Source: Fomitopsis serialis
Taxonomy: Eukaryota; Basidiomycota; Agaricomycetes; Polyporales; Fomitopsidaceae
Reading direction: 5' to 3'
Assembly (NCBI RefSeq): GCF_022376445.1
Contig: NW_025955099.1
Coordinates: 48,264-112,263 of the forward strand
Length of the DNA: 64,000 nucleotides
Shown: piece by piece, positions 1 through 12,331 of the stretch
How the letters are laid out: every line of letters begins with the position of its first letter
Numbering within the stretch: the first letter of the stretch is position 1
Translations under genes and position numbers: made by a program
The notes under the pieces: generated by a model
Database searches by the model: none
What the model saw: only the letters and a program-made list of their open reading frames with translations
Told to the model about the DNA's origin: nothing

Positions 1-1700
1 CGCCGTTGCTAGAGAGCCATTCAGACAAGGTGACGATATCATCTGACGTCGCCTGCGCCATCAAAGATGTCGCTGTTGAGTCTGTCAATAGCATCATATT
101 CGGGCCTCGTCACTCTGGTGTGATACACGTACGAGTGATACACCCTTTCGATGTCTGCATGCAGTAACAATAATTCTAATCAATAGTTGCTCACAGTTCG
201 CTTCGCATTCTACGAAGACTGCCAGGTTGCGACTCAGAACTCACCGACGGTAGTGCCAAGTAGGCAGGTTGTTGACAATCAGCGACACAAGCTTATGTTG
301 ATCTTTCAATGCGGGTCCAATGTTAGGCTACTTCGTCGGAAGCAATCCACAAGTCTCACCATAGGCAACTGCGCTTCCTGACCGCGAAAGATCAAACTCC
401 CCTTCATTCTCAATCCGGACTGTGTGGTTCGTCGGAAGGCATTCCATTTCGGCGTTCTTCTTCGGTCGTCGCCGAGATCTGCATCGACGACTGCCACCCA
501 ACTGCCACCACATCCTGATTCCTGGCCCTCCGCCCCCCGTCGTCAGGCCAACTCTACTCTCCGAAGGCCTCCATCTGCTAATAGTGCTACGCTGTCTACA
601 ATAACGGGTCCTATCACAAGGCTCGACTTCATCGGAAAGATAATCAGTGTGTGGTAATGCACGGCCTCTACAAATATTGTGCTCTCCGAATACCCTCCGA
701 GACGCTGCTCTCCAGGTCAGAGATTCGGCGAGACTGCCATTATTGACAGTGCCACTCTGGTAAGCGGTCAATATGTTTCTGCCCTGTCTCCAGCTGATGC
801 TCACGGCAGTTATCGATGCAGTGCGTAGCTATGAACTGCCGAGTTGCTTAAGACAGTCACGGTTGTCTCGAAGCTGGGCACAGCCACGGACGGATCAGAC
901 AGACATACGCCCTGGTCCGTGCTCACGACCTCACTTCGACCCTCTCGGGTAATCTAGCTCAAGTCTCACCGCTTGATGTGGATTATTACCTGCGCTTGCC
1001 AGGCAGGGAAGTCTTCTTCGCATAAGCTTCTGGATGCGCGGTCTAACCATCCAAGTTCGTTCGGCATCGTTACCTTCCGAGGTTCGAGCTCAATCTGTCT
1101 TGTGCAGAGACTGCGTCAGAAGACGTCCACTTATGAGTGTATTCCAGCGAGAGGTTGGCTGGTGTTTACCACTACCTGCCGCCTGGCTTTGAATTTGTTT
1201 GTGGCCTCGATCCGAATCCAGCTTCAGCAGGAGCAGCTGCAGGTCGCTTGGTTGCCAAAGAATAGGCGAAAAAGCTATGTACTGTAAGTACTGCGCTCAT
1301 TGACAGATCGCCGTGAATGTGATGCGCATTGATCGACCTGACTCAGATGAGCACCGCGATGTGGAGCCTGACAATGATCGATGATCCGCAATGCTGCGTA
1401 TCGTCTGTACACATCGTGTCGAAGTGGGCGACGTCGCAGCTTACTCACTCACAGTCAACGAGCCCACTTGAAGGTCTGTGTGCTGGGAGCGTACCGATGT
1501 GCCTAGAGCTCGTATTTTCTGGCGTCGGAAGCGCAACCTCGTTAGGTGGTGTACTCGTCCGCCTATTGGTATGTAACTAAAATGTGTTCATCAAATCAAT
1601 GAGCGGGAATGTCGGGAACTCGCTTATATGTCATACCCACTGCATTGCAGGCTTCTAAAAATGATGCCGTTCGTATCGAGCTGCGTGATCGGTCGCTCGA
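1..1700. other. No gene recognised
   Basis: Only short reading frames are present on both strands, none with a recognisable domain or a plausible chain of introns. This is the upstream flank of the aspartic protease gene. Confidence 0.5.
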
Positions 1701-1711
1701 TGCATAAAAAC
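1701..1711 (+). promoter_or_regulatory. TATA-like box of the aspartic protease gene
   Basis: The sequence TGCATAAAAAC lies about 70 nt before the chosen ATG at 1775, a usual distance for a fungal core promoter. A pyrimidine-rich stretch follows between it and the ATG. Confidence 0.4.
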
Positions 1712-1774
1712 CTAGCTACATGCAAGAGTGTTCGATGAGCTGTGCTCTCTCTCCTTTCCCTTCACGATTTTGCC

Positions 1775-3756
1775 ATGTTTCTTAGGCTTTCTTTCTTTTT
1801 TCTCTCTGCTTCTTATGCATGTGCCCTTTGGATCCCAATTAGGCGGCAAACTACCCCTGTAACAGCTGTTATTCGTAATCCGCAGGCGGTCGCGAATGTT
1901 AACTTCTCGGACGTGGCGAACGAAGTGTATTTAGCCACCATACACGTGAACGGTCGCCCGTACCAGGTTCGTGGTCACTGTGTTCACGTTGACTTGTGCT
2001 GCATTGAAGCATTGTATTGTTCTGTCCAGGTTCAGGTCGATTCTGGCAGCTCTGACCTATGGATCGATGCCAAAAGCAATGATCTTCCGGGAGTTCATCA
2101 CACAGGCCAAAGCTCGACCACTGTATATGGGTAAGAAATGGAATGTGGCCTCGATGTAATATTCTGACACCAGTGCACTTTGCAGTGACGGTACTTCTGC
2201 AGGAGGGGAGATCGTCCTTGGCAATGTGACTTTTGGAGAGTTTACCGTGGTGAACCAAGCACTCGGTGCGCCGGAGTCCGCCGATATGGGTGCATACTAA
2301 CGAGACTCAACATGGCTGTAGTACTCGCCCCAGGAAGCAATGCCACTGACGATGGCATAGTGCAAGGCATTCTTGGTGTCGGGCCGTATGTCGTTGTGAT
2401 GATGTCTGACTCGTGTCCCCCTGACATCCTTCTCCAGATACGGCGGCTCTATGATTCAAAAAAAGCTGAATGGGACGGCTTACAATGGACAGAATTTCCT
2501 CACGAATGTCAGTGTTGAATTACGTCACTGCTTATCCTCTTCTCTGACAAAGCCGATAATAGGTCTTTCAACTGGTCCCGGATGAGTCCCCCTTCATGAC
2601 TTTCCTCCTGTCTCGGACCAATACAGGAGTGACGGAGGGTGGCGTACTGTCGATCGGTAAGTCTGGGTCCATCGTATCAGAAACTGTGTTGACGTGCGCA
2701 CGCAGGCGAACTAGTTAGCAACCTAACGCACATCACGAAGGCCCCTAAACTTCCTGTCCTTTCACCAAGCGGCTGGGTGACAGCGTCGGATGGCGTGCTC
2801 GTGAACGGCAAGCATTATTCAGCACACACCACCCCGTAAGGGCCTGTACCCTAATTGCTTCAGCTGAAGCTCATAAATTTGATGCAGAACAAAGGCTGGA
2901 AACCGGAGCATCGCTTTGATTGATACCGGAACATCAGTCGGTACGTTAAGCACGTCGCCCCTGAAGCTACGAAGTTCAACCTTGCTCCGTATCTAGGTAC
3001 GCTCCCAAGAGCCGTGATCGACTTCATGTACAAGGATATTTCTGGGGCGAAGTGGAGTGAAGAAGACAACACCTACAAGCTTCCTTGCCAGTCCAAGGTA
3101 AACATCAGTCTGGTCTTCGGGTGAGTGTCGTCATGCATCGTCGAATATATATTCATCCCTCTCACTTGTTGATTTCCGTTGTCAGCGGCATTGCCTACCC
3201 CATTCATCCCATCGACGCTGTCTTGCCCGACATAGGCGACAATGGCGTCGTAACATGTATGGCAGCATTTGAAGCTGCGGATGATGGACGTGAGTCTTGT
3301 TCCTGTTTCCGAAGCACGTTCTCGCTGAATTTGCCTCGAAGTCATGCTCCTCGGTGATACGTTCATGCGCAATGTGTATACTCTATTCAACTTCGGCGAC
3401 ACACTGACGCAGCGCGAGGGCGACGAACCGGCACACATTCAGCTTCTTAGCGTGAGCCATCGTTTCGTTGCAGAGTTACTGCAACTTAACACTTGTTCCT
3501 TCAGATCACTGACCCCGATCAAGCTTGGAGCGAGTATCAACAGCTGAACGCGAAGCGCATCGCCGAACTGGAATATGACAAGTTCGCTAAAGAGTTCCAG
3601 GTCGCGAGCTCCACCGCGCTGTCAGCTTCTGCCACCGCGAGTCAATACACCCTCGTCAGACATAACAGCAAGGTCGCCACGACTGCGTATGCAACGGCAA
3701 CACCGACCCTCCAGGCGGCCGTGCAGAATCCACGCCGACACTACCGTGTCTATTAA
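1775..3756 (+). CDS. Secreted aspartic protease (peptidase A1, pepsin-like)
   Basis: Encodes a pepsin-type endopeptidase that cleaves proteins at acid pH, most likely outside the cell. The ATG at 1775 is preferred over the upstream in-frame codon at 1742 because it opens a clean signal peptide (MFLRLSFFFLSASYACA). The first catalytic aspartate is in VDSGSSDLW, a DSG variant of DTG, after the intron ending near 2029. The second is in ALIDTGTSV near 2905-2935. The usual C-lobe signature LLGDTFMRNVYTLFNFGD is at about 3342-3400. I followed the splice joins around the second aspartate, the LPRAVIDF segment, the GGIAYP segment and the last two exons, and all keep frame, so the gene looks intact. 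The tail after the catalytic domain is rich in Ala, Ser and Thr and lacks an obvious GPI signal. It converges on the minus-strand methyltransferase gene. Confidence 0.88.
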
Positions 3757-4143
3757 TGTTCCTGCGGTCTCAGGAATGTCTCAAAAACGATCACCCTCAC
3801 GTCGCCAACCAAACCTAGGGTGCCACCAGTACTCGGTGATGTCTAGGGATACATGTTTCATATCCTTTCGGGAGGACGATTACATCTCACTATGATTATG
3901 AGTAACGACAGTTATGACTAGGGACACTAGCGGTTCATCCTAGGGCACTGCACTTGAAGTATGTTTACTATATTAGATACAACTTATAATAGTGTTTGCG
4001 TCAATAGATCATTCAGCATGGCAAGCTCTCACTTTTGTGCGTACATACCGGGCTGGTATGAAGGCCTTTCATGATGTGACACAGCAGAGGTCGGTACAGC
4101 TAAACCACAGCGACTGGTCCTACTCTTGTTCGAGTGAAACCGC
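3757..4143. other. Convergent intergenic spacer
   Basis: AT-richer 3' flank shared by the aspartic protease and the methyltransferase-like gene. No gene or repeat is seen. Confidence 0.5.
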
Positions 4144-4939
4144 CTAGAATACATAAGGGAGAAGACGATAGGGGACCCTTTGTACCCAAACAAGCCACCC
4201 GTCTCCGAACTGACTCTTCATGAGCATATCTTCTTGGGTACACCTATGCACCATGCTCATACACATGTACGCCTCCAGCACCACGAATACACAGGCTGCA
4301 AACTGCCCGGGAACAGTGTCGAGCAACCCGGACTCCCTCGCCCAAGACCCAGCGCCTCCGTTCCAGACTACGAGCCCGATGCTCTGCATGATCCAACCCG
4401 TGTAGGATGGGTGGCGTACTAAGGAGTACGGCCCCCCGGTGCAAAGCTGATGTCCCTCCTTCAATGTGACCTCGAAGGTGAAGAATCGATCCAGTGTGCG
4501 GAAACACCAGAGGCGAAGCGACGCTCCCAGCATGGTCATTGACCATCCTACAAGGAATGCAGGGGTAATGGCTATCCTAGCCGCCGATCCTACTCCAGGT
4601 CGTATGAGCTTCTCCAGCACATTTCCGCTGTAGACTGTGGGGTAGTCTCGTGCGGCAATGACGGCGACAGTGCAACCTACGCTAGCCACGGCCGTGTACT
4701 GTTAGGAGTCGGTCGCAAGGTTCAGCATAATGACGGGAATGCTAAATGAGTGGGCGTACTTTGACGAGGCTAGCCATGCTCCGTGCAATACGTCCGAAAA
4801 CTCGCTCCCTCGTGCTAATGTTTCCTGGGGCTTTAACTTCGTCATCCGAAGGCGGGGGAGTAGGAGCAGTACTAGAGCGATAGGTCATATATGCGGCCGA
4901 GCATAGGAGGCCGACATGGAGCACGGATCGAGCTGACAT
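4144..4939 (-). CDS. Isoprenylcysteine carboxyl methyltransferase-like membrane protein
   Basis: Two exons. Exon 1 starts at 4939 (MSARSVLHVGLLCSAAYMTY, a hydrophobic start). A 60-65 nt intron joins in frame to YTAVASVGCTV. The second exon carries several hydrophobic segments and the family core GGPYSLVRHPSYTGWIMQS, the conserved cofactor and substrate region of the ICMT/PEMT superfamily. ICMT methylates the C-terminal prenylated cysteine of CaaX proteins in the endoplasmic reticulum membrane. At roughly 230 residues it is close to the length of Ste14. Fungi often carry several paralogues of this fold, so the substrate is not certain and I give no gene symbol. The protein ends with YRLLPYVF. 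Confidence 0.8.
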
Positions 4940-6751
4940 CGTGATGTGCTGTTGAGTGTTACTTGCGTGTCTCGTCCCAGGGACGCATGCACATTTTTAT
5001 AGGTAGATGGGGAAGCAAGGGCCTGCTTACATTATCCCCGGTCAGAAGAGGACATCCGTGGCAGCCGCAAGTGGGTATGTGGTATTCAGCGGAGTCTGAG
5101 TCTTGCGGAGTGAACACAACACCACAGGGTATACTCCGCCTATCGACGGAAGTCTTTAGGATGGCCACGCGAGACGTTACTGTAAAAGTTTCGGCGAACC
5201 TGAAAATGCGAGTTGTGTTTCGTCAAACTAGGTCGTGCACTTTGTGGTGACGTACATGATACACGATTCGCATCAGAGTGGGGCTGCATGAGCGTATTTG
5301 TGTACTTGTCGAAAGCACAGTCCTTCCGTTCTCCTGCACGGCGTGTGAGCAGACATCGGCGAGGCCAGTTCCCCTTCACCTGACTCCGCTTCTGGTATTT
5401 TCAACCGAGCGTCCGACTCTCTACGATGGTGCTTGTCTAGCGCGTATGCGCCGATTGAAAATGAGTCACTTGATGCTTCGGAGACGTACGCGATCCCGCA
5501 AATTCAAGGCTATGGCCATGGGAGGAACGGCCTAGTTCTTCGCCGGCATGCGAAGTTAGGAAGTTACCATCGGCACAAGGAGAATCACAGTGTGCACGGA
5601 GTCGTGTATTTGTACCCTTCCGCGGACCAATTGACGTACCAATCTGAGTCAGCGCTACTAGCATGCCAGTGGCTCATTTGAACTGGTGAACGCCTCCGCA
5701 GGAAGGCAAGGAATGGGGCTACGTATGTGCCCGCGTGTGACCGGCGATGTTCTACCACTGAACACAATTGTAGTCTAATGCTGGGCTGATCAGCGATGTC
5801 TCCTGAAAACGGCGCACGCAGTAGAGCTCACCTCATTGGCTGGCAAAGGCATCGGGAACTTTTTCACTGGGTCACACGGGACCCGTATCGCTGCAAGTTG
5901 TGATCATGCTACTGCAGAAGAAGACGAACACGAACGGCCGAATTCGTCTTCTGTGATAGTTCTATTAGGAGCCTCGCACATCGGCAAGGGCGATCTGCAT
6001 GCGAGAAACGACGACAGAAATGTAATGGTGCTGGGTGCACATAGATCACGCCACTAAAATGCTGGAGGAACCAATCAGCCGGGGCCATACTCGCTATTAC
6101 ACAATCGTGCATGCTACCAATACTCCCCTGGCGGCGGATGGGGAGTCTCAAGGAGTATCAAAACTGTGCCAATTAACGGTCGGGAAGAGTAAAGTGTTCG
6201 AAATCTCTGAGGTTTACATTCCGACCCCGATTAAGAGTCGAGACGAACCTTGACAACACAAAAAGGACCCCGCAGCCAGAGGCGAGATCAAAATACCTCT
6301 GAGCCAGCGCGCCGATCTCCGGGGAGCCGTTTTGACAGGCGTGTTGTTCTGTGTCAAGAACAACGTCTCAGTCATACTCTCCGAGGTCTCGCCAAGGTCT
6401 CGCCCTCGAGATACTATGTCATGGAGTAATCGGACGTCAGACTCATACACACATTGATGAAATACGATAAGCCCGGACTTACTTGTGCTCAGTGACTGCG
6501 GCAGCGGCAATATGACAGACAAACGAATCATCCGCGTTCCACGCACAACTGCAATTGTCTGCTCGTACTACATCGAACACGACTTGATCAATGTTAACAG
6601 GCAGGTTATACAAGACAGACTTCAGGATGCTAGCGTCAGAACTTGGTCAGAACGGTGAATGAGGGAAGACAGCTGGACGGACCTAGTAGCTACAGGATCT
6701 CGGCACGACTCGTACGAATACAGCGCTTGTCTTGGACTTCACAGGCTATGC
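4940..6751. other. Gene-poor stretch
   Basis: Upstream flank of the methyltransferase-like gene and downstream flank of the eIF2D gene. All reading frames are short, and none resembles a known family. Confidence 0.45.
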
Positions 6752-9137
6752 TTATTTCTTCTTCTTTTCCGCCGTCATATCAGCACACTCAATCCACTTC
6801 TTCGGTACACCCTTGTTCAAAAGCATGTCAGTGACGGCTTTCATTTGCTTCCCCTGCACCATGACCTCCGATTCCGACGCCTTCCCCTGGACAGGATTCA
6901 CTACGCCATCGGCCGGACGTCAGCGGTCTCGATCACTAAGCATCGGCGGGGATAGCACACTGACCGGACGTCGAACTCGCGCAGACCCGTCGGAGCTCCT
7001 CCGCTAGGTCCTCCGCGCTGAGGAAGTACGGCTCGAAGCCGGTCACGAGCGTGCACGCCTTGCGGCCCTGGCGTATCTTCACGATGACCTGGATCGGCTT
7101 CAGTTGGCCCTTCCTGGAAAGGGGGAGGGGAAAGAAGGTGGCACCGTGGCAGGCATCGTCAGGACGACTTCGCGAAGGACGTCGCGGATAGCACGTACTT
7201 CCGCAATACATCTCTGCCTTCCACCCGAAGCTCGTACCAGCCTTGCATGCGGTCCTTCAGCCGAGTCAATACCTCGTCGCGCTTCAGGAACTCTACGCCC
7301 AACTCGTTCTTGCTGGTGACCGCCGCGAGGAGTGCACTATCCTGACCGACATTGATGAATGCCTGTTCCTGCGCGTTTACGAGTGACTTCGCAGAAATAT
7401 AGCTGTTGAGGATCGTTTTGAGGTCAGGGAGAGTAAAAAGCTCGGAGGTCCTGCGGGAAGTCAGCAGCGGACTTCGCTGTAGTAATCGTTACTGACTCCT
7501 TGTCGGCAGCTACGAAGAAATTGAGAGTAGTGCCGAAGGGCTTCCAGAACTCTGTGACTTGGATCTCGCCCCTCCGTTTCTCCTCCGCTTCTCTCTCTCT
7601 TCGCTCCCGATCCTCGGCCTTTTGCTGCCTCAGCTCAACTTCCTTCACCGTTCGGTGCTGTCTGTGGTCATTGACATCGGAATGCTTTGGAAACACGGCT
7701 GTACCGGGTCATCAGCCTTCTGGATGGGATCGCAAGAGATCTGCCGCACGGCAGCCTTACCTGTCACGACCACATCACCACCTTTGGCGTCCTTGAGCTT
7801 GATGAGACCATCCTTTGCGCACGCTTTCAAGAAAGCTTTCACCGACTTGTACGTGGAGTGCTTCGCGTCGATGCTGCCCATATCTACACAGAATGTAGAT
7901 AAGCTCAAAGAACGTTGAAGCTCACGAGACGTATGTGCGTACCAAGCGGTTCTTTCCTGTCAGGCGCGTGCACTGGCCGCGCGGGGAGTACGTAGGTGGT
8001 CCAGAATGTTGAGGCGGTTATGGGGAATGCAGATGCGGGGAGTGAGGCGAGCGACGTTTGCAGGGCTTGCAGCAGTGCATCACGTAGGAACTGTGATACA
8101 TCTGCTCAGATGAGAGCTTAAGTGAGCTGGGGCAACCTTTGGGGACAATACACGTACCTTCTGCGTTCAGAGGTGGCGACGAGGCTTCCGCAGCTGTGCC
8201 GTCTTCTCCAGTCTGGTGCTGCGCTGATGCGCCATTTGTCGTAGGCTGCTGGACCACTGCCTCCATGTTTTCCTCCGCGTTTCCATGCGCCCCGTTCTGT
8301 GCATTCGCTGTAGGTTCCACGAAACTGGGCTCCGGCACGTCTTGGCCCTTACTCGCGCCCATCTCCCACAATGCGTCTTTCCACGTATGCAGCACGTACA
8401 CCGCCTTGCCCTTCACGTCGCTCTCCTCCGCCTTTGCGAGCTTTTGCTCATCCACCGCCGACCGCCCGACCGCGATCGGGTACCCGAGCTTCTCCCTATG
8501 GTATTGCGTGATCGCGACGAGCTGGTCCGCCTGCAGGCCGGGTGAGTGCTGGACCACTTGCTTTGCGCGAGCACGTCTGCGTCAGGTGCTGTGCAGGGAG
8601 TAGAAAAAGGAAGAGGCGGACCTCCTGGTATCATGAGATCGGCTCCGCCGACGAGCTTGGGGACGACGGGTGCGGGCGTGGAGAGGAAAGGGAGGAGGTC
8701 GGGGCGTTTCCATAGTGTGTACACTTGTCGGCGTGCAAGATGAGTTGTACACGCGCATGCTCAGCATACAACTACCTACCTGTCGGTATCAACGCAACGG
8801 AGTTCTTGCCAATGGTGAACCAGAGCGGGTCACCCTCCACAGAGAAGTAGGCTACCTATCCCGACTCCCTGGTCAGCTCATCCCTCGATCTCTCGGAAAC
8901 GTTGCTTACCCCGGGCTCGTCCGCGTATGTCGCAAACTTCTGGTGATGCAATCCCTCTGGCACGAGGACGTCGCCCTCCTCGGGCTTGACATGACTGTAG
9001 GTCTCGAGCACGCGCTGCTTGAGCTTCCGGCGATCAGAGGTCCGTAGCGGCGCTGCGTTTCACGTCAGAGAGTAGTCGGAGACAGCAGCTAGCGCAATAC
9101 CGATTGTTTTGAGATCGGAAAGGGGCTTTTTGAACAT
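6752..9137 (-). CDS. Translation factor eIF2D (ligatin/Tma64 type)
   Basis: Cytosolic factor that binds the 40S subunit and handles initiator or deacylated tRNA during reinitiation and recycling. The start MFKKPLSDLKT joins over a 40-50 nt intron to APLRTSDRRKLKQRV, matching the eIF2D N-terminus. Then follow FTIGKNSVALIPT and, after another intron, VYTLWKRPDLLPFL with LVGGADLMIPGG. This is the eIF2D hallmark, and the PUA domain follows (DQLVAITQYHREKLGYPIAV). A low-complexity linker leads to a winged-helix/SWIB-type region (KSVKAFLKACAKDGLIKL) and a C-terminal SUI1 domain (KGQLKPIQVIVKIRQGRK, TLVTGFEPYFL). The last exon reads to AEKKKK then stop. The domain order is complete, and the joins I checked keep frame. 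Confidence 0.92.
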
Positions 9138-9728
9138 AGTTCTGGGAGTACAGTGCCAGGTCTTGAGTCCACGTCTGCGATGGGAGCGAGATGGGGTCAA
9201 GAGCGCACAGGCGCCCATTGTCGGCCTTTGCACTCCTCCACCATTCACGAACTTTGTCTCTCGAACACAAAACCGACTCAACCTTAACTTTAAATAAGCC
9301 ACGGCTTCTGCGCTTCGTTCGTGACCTGAAGGCTCGCGGAAACGTAGAATCGAATGCGTAACGGAGTCATAACTGAGACCCACATCCTTGGGACTCGGAG
9401 AAGAAGCTACAGTAGCCTGTAGGACGTCGAAGACGGTCTGTGCTGTTTATCATGTACCAACTGTCCCAACCTTCGCACAATCTGCTACATAGGCTCACTC
9501 ATAGCTCACCAGAAATTGTGCAGGAGCTCACCGGCACCCCAGAGGGCACCCATGATAGTGCCACAAAAAATCGCGTCGCTCGTCCGTGATATGTACGTCG
9601 GTCCCCATCGCTTCGTTCCAAATGCGATGATTGCGTATGCTGGACTATGCTACAATGCGACACTAAATCAAATTTTTTACAAGTACGTCCTGGTTCCACT
9701 TCTTTTTCCATCCATCATTGCGCCTCTA
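9138..9728. other. Spacer between eIF2D and SMP protein 1
   Basis: Holds the promoter of the minus-strand eIF2D gene and the 3' flank of SMP protein 1. Nothing else is recognised. Confidence 0.5.
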
Positions 9729-10991
9729 TCACAAACCAACATCGTTGAGGGTCCTGTCTCCTCCGTCATTTGCGTTCTTGTCCGCGAGACTTTGCGTGGT
9801 CGCAGCGAGGGAGCCGCTCTCAGGGAGGTGGCCGACTGCCTTGTGCTCCTGACTCTGAATCTCCGCTGCGAGCTCCTTCGACACCGGCTCCTGTGCGCGC
9901 TTGTCCACGACGGACTGTGCCTGAGCAGCGAGCGAGCCAGTGGGTGGGCGGTAGCCGAGGGTCCTGTGCTCCTCAGACTGAAGAGCACGCGCCTCAGGAT
10001 CAGCGATGGTGTTGACGTTCACATCGACCTGGGCAGCAGAAGCGTTTGTGTCCACACTCTCCTGCCGGAGGGTCCTGCGTTGCGGGTCAGCCACCTAGAA
10101 GTGCTAGGCACGCTGGGATCACTTACTCGATGGCGCGTGCGTCCTCGACTGCCGCCTTGGTGAGTGCTGCGGTATCGATACCCGCAGTCGCGTTAGGGTG
10201 CTCTGCAGCCACAGCCTGCGCATTAGCTGCCAGTGAGCCAGATGGTGGGCGGTATCCCAGGGCCTTGTGTTCCTCGGACATCAGCTTGCTTGCCTCAGCT
10301 ATCGTGGATCACACATTAGCGACTATAGAAAGCACCTTCCGTGGGGTACATACCTATGCCGACCTGGTTGAGTGGGACTCTCGGTTGTCCTTCCAGCTTC
10401 GCGATATGTGCCGCATCCTCGATCGCGGCGCGCTTGAGCTCCTGGGGAGGGACTCCCGAAGTCGCGTCGGGGTGCTTCGCAGCCGCCGACTGTGCCTGCG
10501 ATGCGAGGGAGCCCGGAGGCGGGCGGTAGCCCAGCGCCCTGTGCTCCTCCGACTCGAGCTTACGGGCTTCCGCTATGAACGAGACCTCAGCGGGTGCTCG
10601 CACCAGGACTCACAAAGATACCCACCCTCGCCGACCTTGTCTACGTCAATGGTCTTCAAGCTCTGGATGCGAGTGGCATCCTCGACAGCTGCCTGCTCCA
10701 GGGCTTGCTCGGGGATGTTGGCAGAAGTGTCGGGGTGCTTCGCAGCCTCGGCCTGAGCCGTTGCTGCGAGTGAGCCCGGAGGCGGACGGTAGCCAAGAGC
10801 CTTGTGCTCGGCGGACATCAGCTTGCGGGCCTCCGCTGCGTCGTATCGTACGTGTCAGTCGTTGTTGCAGATGCGCGACAGCGCAGATACGTACCTTCCC
10901 CGATGTTCTTGAGGTCGACGTGACCCGCACCAGCGAACCGCGTTGCGTCCTGGTGGGCGGCAAACATGACAGAACCAGCGTTGTGAGACAT
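9729..10991 (-). CDS. SMP-repeat (seed maturation protein/LEA-like) protein 1
   Basis: Starts at 10991 (MSHNAGSVMFAAHQDATRFA) and ends LNDVGL. It carries five repeats built on the core (M)S-EEH-R/K-ALGYRPPPGSLAA-AQ followed by AAKHP: two are near-consensus, one has SGS, one TGS, and the last is degenerate (VGHLPESGSLAATTQ). This is the SMP motif of plant LEA group 5 proteins, also found in fungi, where it is associated with stress and dormancy. The molecular function is not established; protection of proteins or membranes during drying is an inference. The first three repeats each begin directly after a short intron whose acceptor is followed by the alanine-glutamate-alanine (AEA) codons, so exon and repeat coincide. 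All joins checked keep frame. A paralogue lies 12 kb away on the other strand. Confidence 0.85.
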
Positions 10992-12331
10992 CTTGACAAT
11001 AGTTGGATTCGTAAAGAGTCGTGAGGTAAGTAGAGACAAGTGACAAGTCGTTCGGTCGGGATGATTTGATCGAGAATACGAAGAAGCAATGTGGGAAGAC
11101 GGGGGCGGTGACGGCCTAGTTTTATATTCTGACGAGTGCTGCGTCGACAGCAGTGGGGGTGATGGCGGAGGGTGCAGGTGATGTCATTTGCGGTGCGAGA
11201 GCGAGTGTGAAGCGGAGCGGTGGTGCCTCGCCAAAACACAAAACATCCAGTCACTGCGACTGTGATGGATGCTGATGGGTGTGGCGCAGGCGGTCTCTCC
11301 CTATTCCGGCGCCGTTGAGGGCACTTCTTGCAGTTCTGCTTGAGTCCTGCACGGACTTTCCGAATGTGGAGGTCACTCACTGCAGTGCCTCAACATCAAT
11401 GAAATAGTTGACTGACAGAGGTGCGATATGCGCGCGGGAGGGGCTTAGCGAGGTGGTGTTACTGTTCCAACGAGCACGACATAGAATCAACTCGTGGATC
11501 TGCCAGACTCGGAGAACAAGCTCCTTTCAAGTTGTCCAAGTAGAAAGAACCACTACGTTCTTCTATCTCTGCTATTCATGAACTGAGTTGCTTTATGTAA
11601 GTGATATTCCGTTGAAATGAGTCGCTCGCAAAGCCACCGCCTCTAGATCTGTCGACCAGCTCAGTAAGTTCAGACGAAGTCGCAGTGGTGGAGCGACGAG
11701 CTTTACACCGCATAACGTCACGCGTGTCGTGTCGAATTTGATCACATGACCGCGTCTCGTAGTTTGTGTACAATGTACTTACATGTCAGATTGTGAGCAT
11801 TTGTTGACCAGGCCCCAATTGGTGTTCGAAGAAGAGCCCATGTAAACACTGTGCATACTAAGTGGAGTATCTCATCCTAAAGGATATTCGTCGGAATTTG
11901 GACCTGAGGCGTGGCAGCTCGGCGTCAGTCTTTGTTCGGATTGAATCAAATCTGAATCGACGAGTCGACTTACAACCGGACTGGATCGTCTCTAGCCATT
12001 GCACAGGCGCCCAAGCCCGTGCCCGGTGGCCCCGGGCCAGCCGCTGTGCTTCCTCAGAATCCTCTTCCTCACACTGAGCCTCAGAGACGCAACGTCTGAC
12101 TTGCGGGAAATTCGTATTGTCTGGCTGAGTTTACGAGACCATTATAAGCCTCAACAAGTGAGTCTGATTACCATCAACATATCTTCCGAATACTCACTAC
12201 GCGGCGTCTACCCCTACCCAGCCGTACTACTTAGTAGTTCACACAGGGACCAGTCATTGCGTGCTGGCAGCGATAGTTCAAGATGCTAGCAAGTGCGTAA
12301 GAGCGCCTCCTCATCTATTGTGGAACTCACA
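10992..12331. other. Divergent promoter region between SMP protein 1 and the proline-rich gene
   Basis: About 1.3 kb between two divergently transcribed genes. A TATAAAAC sequence on the minus strand near 11119-11126 lies about 130 nt upstream of the SMP start and is a plausible TATA box. No further gene is recognised. Confidence 0.45.

Noticed and set aside
1..1700. A coding gene at the window start
   Set aside because: Frames are short and overlapping, with no domain and no coherent splice chain.
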